In this document: piece after piece, positions 44,244-46,495 of the stretch
How the letters are laid out: each line of letters begins with the position of its first letter
Numbering within the stretch: position 1 is the stretch's first letter
Assembly: GCA_044221135.1 (NCBI GenBank)
Contig: JBGAPT010000012.1
Span: forward strand, 1 to 46,495
Origin: UBA4722 sp044221135
Lineage (GTDB): Bacteria; Pseudomonadota; Gammaproteobacteria; DSM-16500
Direction of reading: 5' to 3'
Length of the DNA stretch: 46,495 nt
Made by a program: the position numbers and the translations under genes
The notes under the pieces: model-generated
Databases searched by the model: none
The model's input: only the letters and a program-made list of their open reading frames with translations
Told to the model about the DNA's origin: nothing

Positions 44244-44320
44244 TGGGGTGAATGACGGGGCTCGAACCCGCGACAACCGGAATCACAATCCGGGGCTCTA
44301 CCAGCTGAGCTACATCCACC
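44244..44320 (-). tRNA. tRNA-His (GTG)
   Basis: Cloverleaf beginning GGTGGATGTAGCTCAG, including the extra 5' G that pairs with C73. Anticodon GTG is in loop TTGTGAT; CCA is encoded. It is only three bases upstream of tRNA-Lys. Confidence 0.96.
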
Positions 44321-44329
44321 AAAAACTCT

Positions 44330-44417
44330 GTAAGCGTTCAAGATACTAAGCAGCAAACTTCATTTTTGGCCAATCTTGAAGTTTTCCTGCAAGTCTAATG
44401 CCCTTATGAACAGCTAC
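44330..44417 (+). mobile_element. IS66-like MITE, copy C (internally deleted), inside a tRNA operon
   Basis: It starts GTAAGCGTTCAAGATACTAAG and ends TATGAACAGCTAC, with both tips matching the full copies. The central palindrome present in copies A and B is missing. AAAACTCT (44322-44329) and AAAACTCG (44418-44425) flank it, a near-perfect 8-bp target duplication. It fills the spacer between tRNA-Arg and tRNA-His. Confidence 0.85.
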
Positions 44418-44425
44418 AAAACTCG

Positions 44426-44499
44426 CGCGCCTGACAGGATTCGAACCTGTTACCCTCGGCTTAGAAGGCCGATGCTCTATCCAAATGAGCTACAGGCGC
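44426..44499 (-). tRNA. tRNA-Arg (TCT)
   Basis: Cloverleaf beginning GCGCCTGTAGCTCAT, with anticodon TCT in loop CTTCTAA and T loop GGTTCGAATC. The three bases after the discriminator are CGA, not CCA, and they lie in the target duplication of a MITE. Confidence 0.95.
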
Positions 44500-44525
44500 A
44501 TTCATAAATTTTTAAACTCGTCAAT

Positions 44526-44602
44526 TGGTCGGGGTAGAGGGATTCGAACCCCCGACATCCTGCTCCCAAAGCAGGCGCGCTACCAGACTGCGCTATACCC
44601 CG
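44526..44602 (-). tRNA. tRNA-Pro (TGG)
   Basis: Cloverleaf beginning CGGGGTATAGCGCAG, with anticodon TGG in loop TTTGGGA, T loop GGTTCGAATC and encoded CCA. It is the first gene of the four-tRNA series. Confidence 0.97.
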
Positions 44603-44630
44603 ATTTTATCCCACCTAATAGTGGCTTGGC

Positions 44631-44659
44631 ATCATACTCAACGCTGTGACCACAGTCAA
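44631..44659 (-). promoter_or_regulatory. Sigma-70 promoter of the tRNA operon
   Basis: On the minus strand TTGACT (44654-44659) and TATGAT (44631-44636) are separated by exactly 17 bases. This lies about 28 bases before tRNA-Pro and is followed by a GC-containing discriminator. It is the only clear promoter for the four tRNA genes. The remainder of 44603-44893 contains no gene that I can support. Confidence 0.75.
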
Positions 44660-44893
44660 TTTTTCTTTAATAATCACTCAGCAACTCCTGCTGATATGAC
44701 GCATTGCAATGACGGTGTTTTATACAGATTAAAACATGCATGCAAACCCAATCCCGGCATGATTTACAAGAAGCGCACAGGAATATTTGCGGTATTTCGA
44801 GCATTTTTTTGAAAAAATAAATCGCAAGATAATGACTAGATGAAATGCTATAATTCAACCTATTTATCTGAAGCCTATTTTGGAACAAATAGT

Positions 44894-45760
44894 ATGGTTG
44901 CTAAACTCATTGATGGTAAGGCATTGGCAAAAAAAATGCTGACCGAAACACGTGATATCATTTCTGTCAGGAAACAAGAAGGCTTACGATCGCCTGGTCT
45001 AGCTGTTATTTTAGTTGGAGAAGATGCTGCCTCTCATATTTATGTTCGCAATAAACGCCAGGCTTGCGAAGACACAGATATCCAATCTATCTATCATCCG
45101 CTGCCCACAAACACGACTGAAAAAGAATTAATAGAACTCATCCAGCAGCTCAACGCAACACCCACAATAGATGGAATATTACTACAGTTACCACTACCTC
45201 CACACATTGATAGCAATAAGTTGCTAGAGCTCATCCATCCTGCCAAAGATGTCGATGGTTTTCATCCCTATAATTTAGGCAGACTAGCACAACGTCATCC
45301 TTTGCTACGCCCTTGCACACCTTACGGTATTATTTGTTTATTAGATAATATCCATGAAACTTATAAAAACCGTCATGCAGTCATTATTGGCGCTTCAAAT
45401 ATTGTAGGCCGACCTATGTTACTTGAACTGCTTTTAGCAGGAAGCACCGTCACGCTGTGTCATCGTTTCACAAACGATCTCCGTTCTTATGTATCACAAG
45501 CTGATATTTTAGTATCCGCAGTGGGCCAACCTGGCATTATCAAAGGTGACTGGATTAAATCAGGGGCCACTGTTATTGATGTTGGGATTACTCGATTAAC
45601 AGATGGCTCGATTATAGGAGATGTTGAGTTTGATGCTGCTTGTGAAAAAGCCGCCTGGATTACACCGGTTCCAGGTGGAGTAGGGCCTATGACAACAGCT
45701 ATTTTAATGAAAAATACACTGCTTGCTGCCACCCTTCACTCTTCATCAAACAAACCATGA
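44894..45760 (+). CDS. folD: FolD methylene-THF dehydrogenase/cyclohydrolase
   Basis: FolD makes 10-formyl-tetrahydrofolate for purine and fMet synthesis. The 288-residue protein has the catalytic YVRNKRQAC block (Tyr and Lys), GILLQLPLPPHID, DVDGFHPYNLGRL, the Rossmann NADP segment VIIGASNIVGRPMLLELL and the closing PVPGGVGPMTTAILMKNTL. I start it at ATG 44894, which gives the usual MVAKLIDGKALA opening; an upstream ATG at 44840 adds 18 residues not found in the family. It is monocistronic. Confidence 0.97.
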   Translation: MVAKLIDGKALAKKMLTETRDIISVRKQEGLRSPGLAVILVGEDAASHIYVRNKRQACEDTDIQSIYHPLPTNTTEKELIELIQQLNATPTIDGILLQLPLPPHIDSNKLLELIHPAKDVDGFHPYNLGRLAQRHPLLRPCTPYGIICLLDNIHETYKNRHAVIIGASNIVGRPMLLELLLAGSTVTLCHRFTNDLRSYVSQADILVSAVGQPGIIKGDWIKSGATVIDVGITRLTDGSIIGDVEFDAACEKAAWITPVPGGVGPMTTAILMKNTLLAATLHSSSNKP

Positions 45761-45791
45761 TTTTATAGGCATCCCAAACTCAATAATGGGC

Positions 45792-45953
45792 GTAACCGTT
45801 CATGGGGACGTTAGACTTGCAGAAAAGAGACAAGGTTGAACGATCTCTTTTAAAAAATAGCGGCGCATATACAGATATGTGAGCAGATTTTTTAAAAGAG
45901 ATCGTTCAAGATTGGCCAAAAATGAAGTTTGCCGCTGAGTATCCTGAAGTTAC
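45792..45953 (-). mobile_element. IS66-like MITE, copy A (full length, 162 bp)
   Basis: The ends are GTAACCGTTCA (left) and, inverted, GTAACTTCAGGATACT. TAATGGGC at 45784-45791 and 45954-45961 is a perfect 8-bp target duplication. The centre is a perfect 23-bp inverted repeat (45836-45858 and 45887-45909), TTGAACGATCTCTTTTAAAA-type. It carries no gene and may act as a terminator for folD. Confidence 0.88.
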
Positions 45954-46084
45954 TAATGGGCGGGGTAACGCCATAACTACATAGCACTAACCCTTATTGC
46001 TACACATGCTTCACATCAGTATACTCTCCTACTCATACTCATTTCTCAGGAACGAGAATTGACCCTATTGAAAGGAGATCGTAA

Positions 46085-46294
46085 GTGGAAAATAACGCAA
46101 AAGTTATTGCAGTCAAAGTGAATAAAACCCTAGATAATTTAGGCGTACCTGTTAATAGCAGAGAACGAGCCAATATACTCAGCAAAATGTTAGCCATATC
46201 AAAACCACAAGCTTGGGGTGTGCTTGAAGGGCTTGCTTTTCCAGACATGACGGTATTAAAAAAATTAGCAAGCGAGCTTGAAATCAAATTTTAA
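46085..46294 (+). CDS. Small XRE-like helix-turn-helix protein
   Basis: The 69-residue protein begins at GTG 46085, chosen for the strong AAAGGAGA six bases upstream. Helical segments NSRERANILSKML, SKPQAWGVLEGLAF and DMTVLKKLASELEI fit a minimal Cro/XRE DNA-binding domain with the recognition helix around residues 38-50. Proteins of this kind act as small repressors on mobile elements. It stops just after the HTH, shorter than most relatives, so a C-terminal part may be lost. It is flanked by inverted MITE copies A and B. Confidence 0.65.
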   Translation: MENNAKVIAVKVNKTLDNLGVPVNSRERANILSKMLAISKPQAWGVLEGLAFPDMTVLKKLASELEIKF

Positions 46295-46354
46295 TTATTT
46301 GTATTCGAGAAAATGCACTAAACGATTTTCAACTTGCGGGGGCACCTCCGAACG

Positions 46355-46495
46355 CGTAAGCGTTCAGGGTACTAAGCTGCAAACTTCATTTTTGGCCAAT
46401 CTTGAACGATTTCTTTTAAAAAATGTGCTCACATACCTGTGTATGCTCCGCTATTTTTTAAAAGAAATCGTTCAACCTTGGCTCAAAACTGAAGT
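46355..46495 (+). mobile_element. IS66-like MITE, copy B (runs off the window)
   Basis: It begins CGTAAGCGTTCAGGGTACT and carries the same body as copy A in the opposite orientation. The central palindrome lies around TTGAACGATTTCTTTTAAAA and its complement. The right end and right target duplication are beyond the window. Confidence 0.85.

Noticed and set aside
44525..44812. Plus-strand frame across tRNA-Pro and beyond
   Set aside because: The first part is the complement of the tRNA-Pro gene and the rest has no homology I can see.
44667..44888. Cys-rich minus-strand frame between tRNA-Pro and folD
   Set aside because: It has no good ribosome site and overlaps the folD upstream region. I see no recognisable protein family.
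45836..45909. Long perfect hairpin downstream of folD considered as a dedicated terminator or regulatory RNA
   Set aside because: The same hairpin is the core of the MITE family (copy B). Any terminator effect is secondary.

Overview
The window is chromosomal DNA of an AT-rich gammaproteobacterium, most likely in the Legionellales/Coxiellaceae sphere. This placement is an inference. It rests on the conserved tig-clpP-clpX-lon-hupB-tRNA-Val-tRNA-Asp-ppiD string, on gammaproteobacterial zapD, yacG, darP, pmbA/tldD and folD, and on the mixture of AT-rich genome, decayed toxin-antitoxin loci and many unrecognised secreted proteins. No rRNA or species-diagnostic gene is present.

Region 1 (1-9.4 kb) is accessory. 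A RelE/HigB-HigA type toxin-antitoxin locus is in ruins: the toxin is cut by a solo IS21-type end and the antitoxin is frameshifted. Next come a small secreted protein and a complete IS21-family element (istA-istB) with a 6-bp target duplication. A leftward block follows: tyrosine integrase, YhcG-type PDDEXK nuclease, a small unknown ORF and a HIRAN-domain protein. A 44-nt 3' fragment of a tRNA-Glu gene lies beside the integrase and looks like the attachment-site scar of an integrated island. Just beyond it is an AbiE (abiEi/abiEii) toxin-antitoxin operon with a long palindromic operator.

Region 2 (9.4-24.6 kb) is mixed. It has housekeeping genes (pmbA and tldD for the TldD/E protease, darP, zapD, yacG, rmuC), a MscK-like mechanosensitive channel overlapping an AmpG-like transporter, and several lipoprotein, outer-membrane or unknown proteins.

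Region 3 (24.6-32.3 kb) is one giant leftward gene for a TpsA-type filamentous-haemagglutinin exoprotein (about 2,558 codons). It contains an exact 453-bp (151-codon) tandem repeat and a C-terminal Cys-X9-Cys pair. No TpsB partner is present in the window.

Region 4 (32.6-46.5 kb) holds the proteostasis cluster (trigger factor, ClpP, ClpX, Lon, HU and a PpiD homologue that has lost its parvulin domain), tRNA-Leu, an outer-membrane barrel, a DinJ-YafQ toxin-antitoxin pair, a four-gene tRNA operon (Pro-Arg-His-Lys), folD and a small helix-turn-helix protein.

Two families of small non-autonomous repeats are spread through the window. One (copies at 13.8, 23.2 and 32.8 kb) has palindromic REP-like arms and, in two copies, tandem outgrowths of the arm. 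The other (copies at 44.3, 45.8 and 46.4 kb and a 17-bp scar at 24.6 kb) has ends beginning GTAA and makes 8-bp target duplications, which fits mobilisation by an IS66-type transposase. One copy sits inside the tRNA operon and the scar supplies the stop codon of rmuC.
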